Source: Methylococcales symbiont of Iophon sp. n. MRB-2018 (GTDB lineage: Bacteria; Pseudomonadota; Gammaproteobacteria; Methylococcales; Methylomonadaceae). Taken from it: 64,000 nt of DNA. The stretch's first letter is position 1. Each line of letters starts with the position of its first letter. The stretch is from assembly GCA_003666325.1 (NCBI GenBank), contig QPIL01000120.1, positions 23,170 through 87,169 on the forward strand. The letters run 5' to 3'. The translations under genes were made by a program, and so were the position numbers. Below are positions 43,511-52,399 of this stretch, piece by piece. The notes under the pieces were generated by a model. It worked only from the letters and a program-made list of their open reading frames with translations. It was not told where the DNA came from and searched no databases.

Positions 43511-44672
43511 GGCTGTTAAACAAATTAATAGTATGACAGAAGTAAGTGCTATTAGCTGGAATACGCTGATTCAAAATAAAGACCCTTTTCTCAGGCATGA
43601 GTTTTTACTAGCTTTGGAACAAAGTGGCTCAGTGAGTGAACAAACTGGCTGGCTTCCCCATCACTTATTACTTGAAGAAGATAATCAACTGATTGCTGCC
43701 ATGCCATTATATTTAAAATACCATTCACGAGGTGAATACGTTTTTGATCAGCAATGGGCGGATGCTTACGCTCAATCAGCGATGGCTTATTATCCTAAAT
43801 GGCTTAACGCGATTCCATTTACACCTTGCCAAGGCCAGCGGATACTCATTAATAAAAACGGTAATGCATCAGACATTATCCCGTTATGTGTTGAGTTTAT
43901 TCAACAACAGGCTGAAGTTAACAATATATCCAGTCTACACTGCTTATTTACTGATAAGGCTCAAACCGAAATATTACAGCATCAGCTACTAATTCGGCAA
44001 AATGTTCAGTTCCAATGGTTTAATAATCATTATGCTGATTTTGATGATTATCTACAAACATTCACTTCCAGAAAACGTAAACAAATCAAAAAAGAACGCC
44101 AGCAAGTAAAAAATGCAGGTATTCAAATTGTTCAAGTTCAGGGTGAGGACATCTGCGAACAACAATGGCAAGTGTTTTTTCAATTTTATCAACTGACTTA
44201 TTTAAAACGCGGTCAATCGGCTTATTTGAATATTGACTTCTTTAAACAATTGGCTAAAACTATGGCAGAACAAATTTTACTGGTACTGGCGATTAAAGAT
44301 CAACGCTATGTCGGTGCTGCTCTGAGTTTTATTGGCGAAAAAGCCTTATATGGTCGCTATTGGGGATGTTATCAAGAATACAAACATCTGCATTTTGAAA
44401 CTTGTTATTATCAAGGTTTAGATTATTGCATTAAACACAAGCTACAGGTATTTGACTCTGGCGCACAAGGTGAGCATAAAATAGCCCGAGGTTTTATACC
44501 CATAACAACCTATTCAGCACATTGGGTACAAGACTCGCAATTCTCAAAATTAATCGCTAATTTTTTAGATCGCGAAAAAGTGTTAATTCAACAATATAAG
44601 CAACAATGCTATCAACATTTGCCTTTTAATCAGCAGCATAGTGAGCAACAAAAAAATTTATTCCCCACCTAA
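43509..44672 (+). CDS. FemAB/GNAT-like protein (DUF482 family)
   Basis: A 387-residue protein of the COG3146/DUF482 family, predicted to have tandem GNAT folds like peptidoglycan-modifying FemAB acyltransferases. Family markers: NPFLRHEFLLALE-like DPFLRHEFLLALEQSGSV, WLPHHLLLEEDNQLIAAMPLYLK, then HYADFDDYLQTFTSRKRKQIKKER and a C-terminal GEHKIARGFIPITTYSAHW. There is no signal peptide. Divergent with the DUF938 gene, sharing a CATG start, and overlapping the 3' end of trmL by 15 bp. The acceptor substrate is unknown. Confidence 0.88.
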   Translation: MAVKQINSMTEVSAISWNTLIQNKDPFLRHEFLLALEQSGSVSEQTGWLPHHLLLEEDNQLIAAMPLYLKYHSRGEYVFDQQWADAYAQSAMAYYPKWLNAIPFTPCQGQRILINKNGNASDIIPLCVEFIQQQAEVNNISSLHCLFTDKAQTEILQHQLLIRQNVQFQWFNNHYADFDDYLQTFTSRKRKQIKKERQQVKNAGIQIVQVQGEDICEQQWQVFFQFYQLTYLKRGQSAYLNIDFFKQLAKTMAEQILLVLAIKDQRYVGAALSFIGEKALYGRYWGCYQEYKHLHFETCYYQGLDYCIKHKLQVFDSGAQGEHKIARGFIPITTYSAHWVQDSQFSKLIANFLDREKVLIQQYKQQCYQHLPFNQQHSEQQKNLFPT

Positions 44673-45122
44673 AAAACCTTGCTGTCGCCAGGCTTCATAA
44701 CTCACCAAAGCTACGGTATTGGATAAATTCATACTGCGGTTATTGGCTTGCATGGGGATTCTTAATTGATGCTCTGTAGGAATCTCCTGTTGAAGTTCTG
44801 CGGGTAATCCTGCTGTTTCTGAACCAAATAACAAAACGTCACCTGCTTGGTATTTTATTTGATCATAAAGTTGCATGCCTTTAGTCGTTATTGCTAATAT
44901 TCTTCGATTCGGCACTGCTGCTAAAAATGCCTGATAACTTGAGTGTTGGGTGATATTTGCTAGGTCTTTATAGTCAAGACCTGACCGGCGCAGGTTTTTT
45001 TCTTCAAGATTAAAACCCAACGGCTCTATTAAATGTAGATGACATCCATTATTGGCGACCAGTCTAATAATGTTTCCCGTATTTTGCGGGATTTTGGGTT
45101 CAAATAGAGTAATGTTAAACAT
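44658..45122 (-). CDS. trmL: tRNA (cytidine(34)-2'-O)-methyltransferase
   Basis: SPOUT methyltransferase modifying the wobble base of tRNA-Leu isoacceptors. The 154 residues match TrmL: FEPKIPQNTGNIIRLVANNG at the start, LHLIEPLGFNLEEKNLRRSGLDY, then the trefoil knot with LLFGSETAGLP and LRIPMQANNRSMNLSNTVALV. The C-terminus overlaps the convergent FemAB-like gene. A long R1 heptamer array lies upstream of its start. Confidence 0.95.
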   Translation of the reverse strand: MFNITLFEPKIPQNTGNIIRLVANNGCHLHLIEPLGFNLEEKNLRRSGLDYKDLANITQHSSYQAFLAAVPNRRILAITTKGMQLYDQIKYQAGDVLLFGSETAGLPAELQQEIPTEHQLRIPMQANNRSMNLSNTVALVSYEAWRQQGFLGGE

Positions 45123-45228
45123 TTTGCAGGTTTTTTTAACCTTAAACCTAGAAAGATCAGTAGATTATACTTCAAAAAAACACTATTGAACGGCGGCAAT
45201 CAATGTAGCAAAAAGATCTTGATAAGGA

Positions 45229-45865
45229 TAAAGACTCAGGACTCAAGACTCAAGACTCAAGACTCAAGACTCAAGACTCAAGACTAAAGACTCAAGACTC
45301 AAGACTAAAGACTAAAGACTAAAGACTCAGGACTCAAGACTCAGGACTCAAGACTCAGGACTCAAGACTCAGGACTCAAGACTCAAGACTCAAGACTCAA
45401 GACTAAAGGGCTAGAAGTAGGGTGCGTTTGCCCGCCAAGGATGGTGGAAATGCAGTAAGATTGTCTGGAACAATCTCTGCTGACCGCCAAGGATGGTGGA
45501 AATGCAGTAAGATTGTCTGGAACAATCTCTGCCCACGCACCAGAACTAAAGACCCAAGACTAAAGTAACTGGAACCTCTGTTACCACGTCATTCTCGAAG
45601 TCTGTTATCTGGAATTTAGTTTTAAACATCTGGATTCCTGCTTAGAATATGCAGGTGACGCGGATCTTATACCCTATTTAACAAATAACTCTGAATGAAA
45701 GAGGTTTAGTTGCTCTGTGTTTGGGGTTGATTTTGTTAGTATGTTTTATCAGCAAAACGACCAATAAATAGCCGTTGTTTTACCAAATACTGCTTTTTTT
45801 ACCTATGATTTTTGTTTAATTTATTGTTATAAATCAGATGGTTGTTTTTTTTAAGGGTTGACTAA
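45229..45865 (+). repeat. R1 composite repeat, copy e (longest complete array)
   Basis: A 180-bp array of about 25 heptamers (45229-45408) mixing GACTCAA, GACTAAA and GACTCAG units; GACTCAG and GACTCAA alternate in the middle. Then comes a GGTGCGT hairpin block with a 49-bp duplication, a short CCAAGACTAAAG, and the core from GTAACTGGAACCTCTGTTAC to AGGGTTGACTAA. The hairpin block is shortened (GCAGGTGACGCGG) and the ORF remnant is frameshifted. Confidence 0.88.
45419..45541. repeat. GGTGCGT hairpin split by a tandem 49-bp repeat
   Basis: The palindrome arms AGGGTGCGT (45419) and ACGCACC (45535) are separated by two copies of a 49-bp unit at 45432-45480 and 45484-45532, beginning CCGCCAAGGATGGTGGAAAT. 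Each unit contains a perfect 7-bp hairpin AGATTGT ctgga ACAATCT. This looks like one repeat inserted into the loop of another and then duplicated. Confidence 0.75.
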
Positions 45866-45973
45866 ATAAGTTTTATAGTAGGTTTGAGACTGTGGGGTAG
45901 GTTTGTGGGATATTTCAGGGTCAGTGTCAATTAAACTCGCCTTTTCCGCCATCCTTTGCAGCATTTATCTTGA

Positions 45974-47155
45974 TTAAATAGCGGCCTTAATACGCGCTAA
46001 GGCATTTTTCAGATTTTCCATACTGGTCGCAATAGATATTCTAATATGCCCTGGACAACCAAAAGCAGAACCAGGGACTAATGCAACGCCAGCATTTTTA
46101 ATCAAATATTCGGCAAAATCCAGATCATTATTAATACCCTTTAGTTTAGCAATGTGTTTTTCCACATTGGGGAATAGATAAAAGGTACCATCACTTTTAA
46201 TACATTCGAACCCCTCAAAAGTATTCAATTCTGCTACCACATAATCATGCCGCTTTTTAAATTCAACCAGCATAGTTTCTATACAACTTTGATCACCAGA
46301 AATAGCTTCCACCGCAGCAACTTGAGAAATAGAGGTGGGGTTTGATGTACTTTGTGATTGAATTTTACTCATGGCTGCAATCAGACTCACCGGCCCTGCT
46401 GCATATCCAATACGCCAGCCAGTCATTGAGTAGGCTTTGGAAATACCGTTTAATACCATGGTTCGGTCATATAACTCAGGACAGGCATTTAAAATATTAA
46501 CAAAAGAACCTCTATCCCAAAGAATATGCTCATACATATCATCAGTAGCCACAATAATTTTGGGATAATCTTTTAAAACGTCAGCTAATGCTTTCAGCTC
46601 TTCTTGGGAATAAGCCATACCACTGGGGTTTGATGGACTATTAATGACAAATAAACGGGTTTTATCAGTAATCGCAGCACGTAACTGCCCAGGGTTAATT
46701 TTAAATTGTTGATCCTGACCTGCTTTAACAATAACAGGCACACCATTTGCTAATAAAACCATATCAGGGTATGAAACCCAGTAAGGAGCAGGAATAATCA
46801 CTTCATCACCCGCGTTGAGTAATGCCTGGGCCAAATTAAAAAAACTTTGTTTACCACCACAAGATACCAGAATTTGATTCGGCTGATAATCAAAGCCGTT
46901 ATCTGCTTTAAACTTGTCAATAATCGCTGTTTTTAAATCAGCAATACCATCCACAGCCGTGTATTTGGTAAACCCATTTTCAATAGCTCTAATTCCTGCT
47001 AGTTTGATATGTTCTGGTGTATCAAAATCGGGCTCACCTGCACCTAATCCAATAATATCCTTACCTGCTGCTCGCATTTCAGCGGCTCTGGCTGTGATTG
47101 CTAATGTGGGTGATGGTTTAACCGCATTTACTCTGTTTGATAGTTTTATACGCAT
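45974..47155 (-). CDS. aspC: Aspartate aminotransferase, class I (AAT I-gamma type)
   Basis: PLP-dependent transamination between aspartate and 2-oxoglutarate. GLGAGEPDFDTPEHIK near residue 37, PAPYWVSYPDMV, FVINSPSNPSGMAYS and the PLP-lysine segment NGISKAYSMTGWRIGYAAGP near residue 233 are all present, and the C-terminal PGHIRISIATSMENL carries the substrate-binding Arg. The 393 residues and sequence style match the bacterial AatA/AspC type with possible prephenate aminotransferase activity as well. It is a single gene. An R2 element sits 23 bp upstream of its start. Confidence 0.93.
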   Translation of the reverse strand: MRIKLSNRVNAVKPSPTLAITARAAEMRAAGKDIIGLGAGEPDFDTPEHIKLAGIRAIENGFTKYTAVDGIADLKTAIIDKFKADNGFDYQPNQILVSCGGKQSFFNLAQALLNAGDEVIIPAPYWVSYPDMVLLANGVPVIVKAGQDQQFKINPGQLRAAITDKTRLFVINSPSNPSGMAYSQEELKALADVLKDYPKIIVATDDMYEHILWDRGSFVNILNACPELYDRTMVLNGISKAYSMTGWRIGYAAGPVSLIAAMSKIQSQSTSNPTSISQVAAVEAISGDQSCIETMLVEFKKRHDYVVAELNTFEGFECIKSDGTFYLFPNVEKHIAKLKGINNDLDFAEYLIKNAGVALVPGSAFGCPGHIRISIATSMENLKNALARIKAAI

Positions 47156-47178
47156 AATTCCCTAGGCTCAACTTAAAT

Positions 47179-47335
47179 GAGACCTCAGCATAACGCATGA
47201 ACGGATAAAAAAGACTAGAAGTTTTCCATCTTTCAGTCAAAATAACGCGCAATAGCCCACTATTACACTTGTATTTTGACTAAAGCCTGAAAAATTCTAT
47301 CGTCTCTCTCTCGCCCAGAGTTATGCTGAGGTCTC
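47179..47335 (+). mobile_element. R2 MITE-like element, copy C
   Basis: A 157-bp element with clean inverted ends, GAGACCTCAGCATAAC and GTTATGCTGAGGTCTC, the best-preserved pair in the window (16 of 16 complementary). The interior matches copy A closely (ACGGATAAAAAAGACTAGAAG, CACTTGTATTTTGACTAAAG). It sits just upstream of the aspC start, so aspC transcription must start inside it, upstream of it, or in the 23 bp between. Confidence 0.85.
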
Positions 47336-47387
47336 TAAATATCAATAATCTGGCTATTATACTCTATGTATAATAGCTGGCTAGTTT

Positions 47388-47432
47388 GTAACTACTTAGC
47401 TTACTCTATAGAGGGCAATCTAAGCAGTTATA
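47388..47432. repeat. Short palindrome related to R4 ends
   Basis: GTAACTACTTAGCTTACTCT resembles the R4 end at 5822 (GTAACTACTCAACTTACCTT), and the following TCTAAGCAGTTATAC is its approximate complement. It may be an R4 deletion derivative of about 45 bp. Confidence 0.4.
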
Positions 47433-47547
47433 CCATTATCCAACAAATAAACACACCAATATAGCAGCCATATTATGACCTTATAAGCACACTAAAAAAT
47501 AGGGAGTTATAAATAAGTAGCTCCTATTTTTAGCAAACACATAAGGC

Positions 47548-47570
47548 ACTAATATAAGTACTATATTAGT
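47548..47570 (+). promoter_or_regulatory. Perfect inverted repeat upstream of uvrB (candidate operator)
   Basis: ACTAATATA agtac TATATTAGT is a perfect 9-bp inverted repeat centred about 65 bp before the uvrB GTG, in a very AT-rich promoter region. It does not have the CTG-N10-CAG form of the gammaproteobacterial LexA box. A regulator binding here is inference. Confidence 0.4.
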
Positions 47571-47623
47571 ATATTTACTTATTGAATATAGTATTACGCT
47601 AGTTTTAGAGAAATAAAGTATTC

Positions 47624-49630
47624 GTGAAAAAAAAATTTAAAATTCAAAGTCATTACCAACCTGCCGGAGACCAACCTAAAGCCATACAGCAATTAATTGA
47701 AGGTTTAAACGATGGTGAAGTGCATCAAACTTTGCTGGGAGTTACTGGTTCTGGAAAAACCTTTACTATTGCCAATGTGATTATGCAGACACAACGTCCT
47801 GCAATGATTATGGCACCCAACAAAACCTTGGCTGCCCAGCTATATGGCGAAATGAAAGAGTTTTTCCCTCATAATAGTGTGGAATACTTTGTCTCTTATT
47901 ATGACTATTATCAACCAGAGGCTTATGTCCCAGCATCAGATACTTTTATTGATAAAGATGCTTCTTTAAACGAACATATTGAACAGATGCGTTTATCGGC
48001 GACCAAGGCTTTGCTTGAGCGTCAAGATACTATTGTCATTGCTACTGTTTCTGCCATTTATGGTTTGGGTGAGCCCGAATCTTATTTTAAAATGGTTTTA
48101 CATTTAGTACGGGGGGATTTGATCAAACAGCGTGATTTATTAAGACGTTTGGCTGAAATGCAATACACCCGCAATGATATGGATCTGAAGCGTGCAACTT
48201 ATCGGGTGCGTGGTGATGTTATTGATGTATTTCCAGCGGAGTCAGAGGAACAGGCTTTGCGTATTGAGCTATTTGATGATGAAATTGAGCGCTTATCATT
48301 ATTTGACCCCCTCACTGGAGAACTTACCCAGCGTTTGGCGCGTTATACGGTTTATCCAAAAACGCATTACGCAACCCCCAGAGAAAAATTGCTGACAGCT
48401 GTTGACGCGATAAAAATAGAATTAAAAGAGCGCTTGGAACAGCTTCGTGAAAACAGCAAATTAGTGGAAGCACAACGTCTTGAGCAACGCACTTTATTTG
48501 ATATAGAAATGATTATCGAAGTGGGGTATTGCTCAGGCATAGAAAATTATTCCCGCTATTTATCTGGCAGAGGACAGGGAGAGTCACCACCAACCATGTT
48601 TGATTATTTACCCAATAATGCTTTACTGATTCTTGATGAAAGCCATGTTACCGTCCCGCAAATTGGTGCCATGTATAAAGGAGATCGGTCGCGTAAGGAA
48701 ACTTTGGTCGAATACGGTTTTAGATTGCCTTCTGCATTGGATAACAGACCCTTAATGTTTGAGGAGTTTGAAGCGAAAATAGCGCAGAGAATTTATGTTT
48801 CTGCAACGCCCAGTAAATACGAAAAAGAATATTGTCATGATTTTGTTGAGCAAGTAGTCAGGCCCACAGGACTGTTGGACCCATTAATTGAAGTACGTCC
48901 TGCGACAACACAAGTAGATGATTTGCTTTCTGAAATTCATAAGCGGGTCAAACTCAAGGAGCGTGTTTTGGTCACCACCTTAACCAAAAGAATGTCGGAA
49001 GATTTAACGGATTATCTGATGGAACATGATATTAAAGTACGTTATTTACATTCTGATATTGATACTATTGAACGGGTAGAAATCATCCGTGATTTACGTT
49101 TGGGTCAATTTGATGTACTGGTGGGTATCAACTTGCTACGCGAGGGGCTGGATATTCCAGAAGTTTCTTTAGTGGCAATACTGGATGCAGATAAAGAAGG
49201 TTTTTTACGTTCGGTAGTTTCACTGGTACAAACTATTGGACGAGCCGCTAGAAATGTAAATGGTATGGCCATACTTTATGGCGATAAAGTCACAAACTCC
49301 ATGCGTATGGCAATTGATGAAACCGAACGCCGTAGAGAAACACAAAAACAATTTAATCTTGAACAAGGGATAACACCGAAAGGTATTGTGAAATCTGTTA
49401 CCGATATTTTGGAGTTTGGGATTCCAGGTGCTGGTTTTGGGGATACAGCATCTAAAACCAAAATAGCCGAAGCAGTGGCAGAATATAAAACAATGACTCC
49501 TAAACAAATAGGTAAAAAGTTAAAGCAACTGGAAGACAAAATGTACCAACATGCGAAAGACCTAGAATTTGAAGCGGCAGCAGCTATGAGGGATGAAATT
49601 AAATTATTGCAAGCTGAAATAATGCTTTAA
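47624..49630 (+). CDS. uvrB: Excinuclease ABC subunit B
   Basis: DNA damage verification helicase of nucleotide excision repair. A GTG start gives 668 residues. Walker [17 protein letters not shown] near residue 39, the beta-hairpin region [21 protein letters not shown] near 93, Walker [10 protein letters not shown] near 335, helicase motifs V and [28 protein letters not shown] and QTIGRAARN near 545, and the C-terminal UvrC-binding UVR domain ([20 protein letters not shown]) are all in place. A candidate operator palindrome lies upstream. Confidence 0.98.
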   Translation: MKKKFKIQSHYQPAGDQPKAIQQLIEGLNDGEVHQTLLGVTGSGKTFTIANVIMQTQRPAMIMAPNKTLAAQLYGEMKEFFPHNSVEYFVSYYDYYQPEAYVPASDTFIDKDASLNEHIEQMRLSATKALLERQDTIVIATVSAIYGLGEPESYFKMVLHLVRGDLIKQRDLLRRLAEMQYTRNDMDLKRATYRVRGDVIDVFPAESEEQALRIELFDDEIERLSLFDPLTGELTQRLARYTVYPKTHYATPREKLLTAVDAIKIELKERLEQLRENSKLVEAQRLEQRTLFDIEMIIEVGYCSGIENYSRYLSGRGQGESPPTMFDYLPNNALLILDESHVTVPQIGAMYKGDRSRKETLVEYGFRLPSALDNRPLMFEEFEAKIAQRIYVSATPSKYEKEYCHDFVEQVVRPTGLLDPLIEVRPATTQVDDLLSEIHKRVKLKERVLVTTLTKRMSEDLTDYLMEHDIKVRYLHSDIDTIERVEIIRDLRLGQFDVLVGINLLREGLDIPEVSLVAILDADKEGFLRSVVSLVQTIGRAARNVNGMAILYGDKVTNSMRMAIDETERRRETQKQFNLEQGITPKGIVKSVTDILEFGIPGAGFGDTASKTKIAEAVAEYKTMTPKQIGKKLKQLEDKMYQHAKDLEFEAAAAMRDEIKLLQAEIML

Positions 49631-49670
49631 ATTCCAGCATTTATTAGCCATAAAATCAATAAATCAATGA

Positions 49671-49900
49671 CCTGCAAACTTGTCCACAAAACTTGTGGAT
49701 AACTCTGTTTATAACTGTATGATAACCGCTCTTAATATTGATTATTTGTGGGCTAGGCTTAAATTGTGTGCTTTTTAGACAATAATATTTTTTTACCTAT
49801 AAAACAATGAGTTGGAAATAAATAAACACTTTCTATAATAAATCAATAGTTTACAGTATGTTGTTTAACTATAAAAAAACATTCTGTGTATAACCCCATG
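49671..49900. other. Cluster of DnaA boxes in AT-rich DNA (candidate oriC)
   Basis: Three DnaA-box-like sites: TTGTCCACA (49680-49688, one mismatch), TGTGGATAA (49694-49702, exact complement of TTATCCACA) and TGTGTATAA (49885-49893, exact complement of TTATACACA). Between and after them lies very AT-rich DNA, including AATAATATTTTTTTAC and TATAAAACAATGAG. The gap of about 930 bp between uvrB and rlmD is otherwise gene-free, and mnmG-rsmG-parAB, usual origin neighbours, begin 5 kb away. dnaA is not in the window. Confidence 0.45.
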
Positions 49901-50414
49901 TTACTAATTTTTTTCAAAGCCTTTAATTGCCTTTTTTGCTACAAAATTCTCTCAGGTATATTTTTATTTTTGTCAAGCTCTGTTTGGGTTTTTTATTAGA
50001 AACAAAATCGCCGCTCCATCAGGTCTTTTTTTTGGACTATAGCTTTTATTTGGGTTGTTTTTTGGGTCTATGGCAAACAGAGTGTAAACAATTATAATTA
50101 CAGATTTTCTTACCCGATAAAATCATAAAGATGAATAGCACCGAAATATTTTCACTAGCCTTAGGTTTGGAAAGTCCCTGAGAAATCAAAAACGTTGAAA
50201 TGAAGGTAATACCGTATTCAACAAATAAATACCAATCTAGCACTCATATTATCACCTTCTGATTATGTGCTTTACCCTTGCTAGCTGTTTAGATAATGAA
50301 TAGTGTGCGATTACAAGATTATTTATTAGTTATAATCTAGCTTCAATTCTGTTAGCTAACGCAAAATAAGAGACTCTATTATTCCAAAAGATAGAAATAA
50401 AATCAGTCGATTGA

Positions 50415-50573
50415 TTGCTGAAAATACCAATAGACAACCGTATAAGGCTATTTAACGGTCATCCCGAATGGCTAAGTGATTATCAACCTTTGCCAAATGC
50501 TGGATTAGCAATGCAAAATCAGCTTGCTATCAAACTTCAAAAGGCTGAAAACAAAAATAAATATGAGACCTAG
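50415..50573 (+). pseudogene. Possible gene remnant before rlmD
   Basis: A 52-codon open frame from a TTG (LKIPIDNRIRLFNGHPEWLS..., ending KNKYET) with protein-like composition, overlapping the rlmD start by 11 bp. It has no clear start or ribosome binding site and an in-frame stop just upstream, so it may be the tail of a lost gene. I do not recognise the family. The rest of 49900-50415 holds nothing recognisable; the 65-codon minus-strand ORF at 50046 is unconvincing. Confidence 0.25.
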
Positions 50574-51900
50574 AATAGCTAAAAAGAAAAAATTATCCGA
50601 AACACCCATCACCGTGACTATTGAATCTTTAGCGCATGACGGTCGAGGCATTACTCATGTTGATGGTAAAGTGGTTTTTATAGATGAAGCGTTACCAGGC
50701 GAACAACTTGACTTTATCTATACGGATAGTCGCAGAGATTATGCAGAAGGTAAAATAGACACTTTACACACACGGTCTGAACTACGGGTTGATCCAGAAT
50801 GCCCTCATTTTGGTATATGTGGTGGTTGTAGCTTTCAACATGTAAAAAATGAAGCACAAATCAGCATTAAAGAAGGCTTATTAACAGAACAATTCAATCG
50901 TATAGGTAAAATTGACATCCCAGAAATATGGCAACCTTTAACTGGGCCATATTGGGGGTATCGTAGAAAAGCACGCATGGGTGTTAAATATGTAGCTAAA
51001 AAAGATCGTGTATTAGTTGGATTTAGAGAACGCCGCAACCCCTTTTTAGCCGAAATTGAAAGCTGTAAAGTCATGTCTCCATCTGTCGGTGAGAAGCTAA
51101 TGGACTTATCTGAAATGATCGGCAGTTTAACGATTAAAGATAAAATACCACAAATTGAAGTGGCGATTGGTGATGAAGATTGTGTCTTGGCATTTCGCGT
51201 ATTGGAACCACCTTCTGCCGAAGATAAAGAACGTATGCGTGCTTTCGGCCATCAACATAAAATGCATATTTGCCTGCAATCCAAAGGCCCAGATAGCATT
51301 GTTCCGATTGAGGGTGAGCCAGAAATAGCCCTTACTTATGTATTATCTGAACAAAATATTAAAATTAACTTTAAACCAGCGATGTTTATCCAAGTTAATT
51401 ATGAAATTAACAAAAAAATGGTAAACCGTGTTATCGAAACCCTAGATTTAAACGAAAATGATAATGTATTAGATTTATTTTGTGGTTTAGGTAACTTTAC
51501 CTTGCCTATGGCTACTAAAGCAGGACATGTGGTGGGTGTAGAAGGCGATTTACCACTGCTTAATCATGCTAAAGAAAATGCCATATTAAACAAGCTAGAC
51601 AATGTTGAGTTTTTTGTAGCCGATCTCAATAAAGATGTTTCTGATCAAGCCTGGGCAAAACAAAAATTCAATAAAGTTATGTTAGACCCTTCCAGAGCAG
51701 GAGCCGCTAAAGTATTGCATAATTTAAAATACTGGAAGCCAGATTTAATTATGTATGTTTCCTGTAACCCTTCTACTTTGGCGCGAGATGCAGCTATTTT
51801 GGTTAATGAATTGGGCTATAAACTGCTTAAGGCAGGGGTGATTGATATGTTCCCTCAAACTGGACATGTGGAATCCATTGCACTTTTTGCAAAAGCCTAG
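50563..51900 (+). CDS. rlmD: 23S rRNA (uracil(1939)-C(5))-methyltransferase
   Basis: Methylates U1939 of 23S rRNA using SAM. The ATG at 50563 (MRPRIAKKKK) is chosen over the track start at 50524 because the family N-terminus begins there. TRAM domain (about 10-70), then the 4Fe-4S ligands in CPHFGICGGCSFQH with a further Cys in ESCKVM. The methyltransferase domain has DNVLDLFCGLGNFTLP near 310 and MLDPSRAGA. The catalytic cysteine lies in MYVSCNPSTLARDA near residue 405. About 445 residues. The next gene starts 10 bp later. Confidence 0.94.
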   Translation: MRPRIAKKKKLSETPITVTIESLAHDGRGITHVDGKVVFIDEALPGEQLDFIYTDSRRDYAEGKIDTLHTRSELRVDPECPHFGICGGCSFQHVKNEAQISIKEGLLTEQFNRIGKIDIPEIWQPLTGPYWGYRRKARMGVKYVAKKDRVLVGFRERRNPFLAEIESCKVMSPSVGEKLMDLSEMIGSLTIKDKIPQIEVAIGDEDCVLAFRVLEPPSAEDKERMRAFGHQHKMHICLQSKGPDSIVPIEGEPEIALTYVLSEQNIKINFKPAMFIQVNYEINKKMVNRVIETLDLNENDNVLDLFCGLGNFTLPMATKAGHVVGVEGDLPLLNHAKENAILNKLDNVEFFVADLNKDVSDQAWAKQKFNKVMLDPSRAGAAKVLHNLKYWKPDLIMYVSCNPSTLARDAAILVNELGYKLLKAGVIDMFPQTGHVESIALFAKA

Positions 51901-51909
51901 TCAGCCAAT

Positions 51910-52398
51910 ATGAAGTTTACTTCCCACTACATTCATATTTCCATTACAGAGCAGAAACTAGCATTAATTAATCATGGAAAAACCACAATAAGCTATCCTG
52001 TTTCAACCGCTAAAAATGGTGCAGGAGAGACTATGGGTAGTGAATGTACTCCTAGAGGCTGGCATAAAATCAGGGCAAAAATTGGCGACAATCAACCTCT
52101 AAATGCTGTGTTTGTAGGACGAAGACCTAACGCAGAAGTTTATAGTGCTTCATTAGCTGAGGCATTTCCAGATAGAGACTGGATACTCACTCGGATATTA
52201 TGGTTGGCAGGGCTAGAACCTGGCAAAAATAGGTATGGCAGAGTTGATTCAAGTTGGCGATATATCTATATTCACGGCTGTCCAGATGGCTTGATCACTG
52301 GCAAAGCAGAATCACATGGTTGCATACGCATGAAAAATGAAGATGTTTTAGACTTATATAACCGAGTCAAGACAGGAGTAACCGTATTTGTTGAATAA
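51910..52398 (+). CDS. L,D-transpeptidase (YkuD) domain protein without signal peptide
   Basis: A 162-residue protein made almost only of the YkuD catalytic domain. The active site IYIHGCPDGLITGKAESHGCIRMKNEDVLDL holds His and the catalytic Cys in the SHGCIRM motif. Members usually cross-link peptidoglycan or attach lipoproteins in the periplasm, but no signal peptide or membrane helix is visible here (it starts MKFTSHYIHISITEQKLALI). It may act in the cytosol, for example as an L,D-carboxypeptidase in recycling, or use another export route. It lies between rlmD and truA, one base before the truA ATG. Confidence 0.88.
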   Translation: MKFTSHYIHISITEQKLALINHGKTTISYPVSTAKNGAGETMGSECTPRGWHKIRAKIGDNQPLNAVFVGRRPNAEVYSASLAEAFPDRDWILTRILWLAGLEPGKNRYGRVDSSWRYIYIHGCPDGLITGKAESHGCIRMKNEDVLDLYNRVKTGVTVFVE

Positions 52399-52399
52399 A

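Noticed and set aside
45229-45408. Tandem repeats considered as a CRISPR array
   Set aside because: The unit is 7 bp with no spacers of unique sequence and no cas genes nearby; it is a simple tandem repeat.
47540-47600. LexA box upstream of uvrB
   Set aside because: No CTG-N10-CAG pattern was seen; the palindrome present has a different sequence and was reported as an unknown operator candidate.
50046-50243. 65-codon ORF on the minus strand in the uvrB-rlmD gap
   Set aside because: No ribosome binding site, no family resemblance, in AT-rich DNA near the candidate origin.
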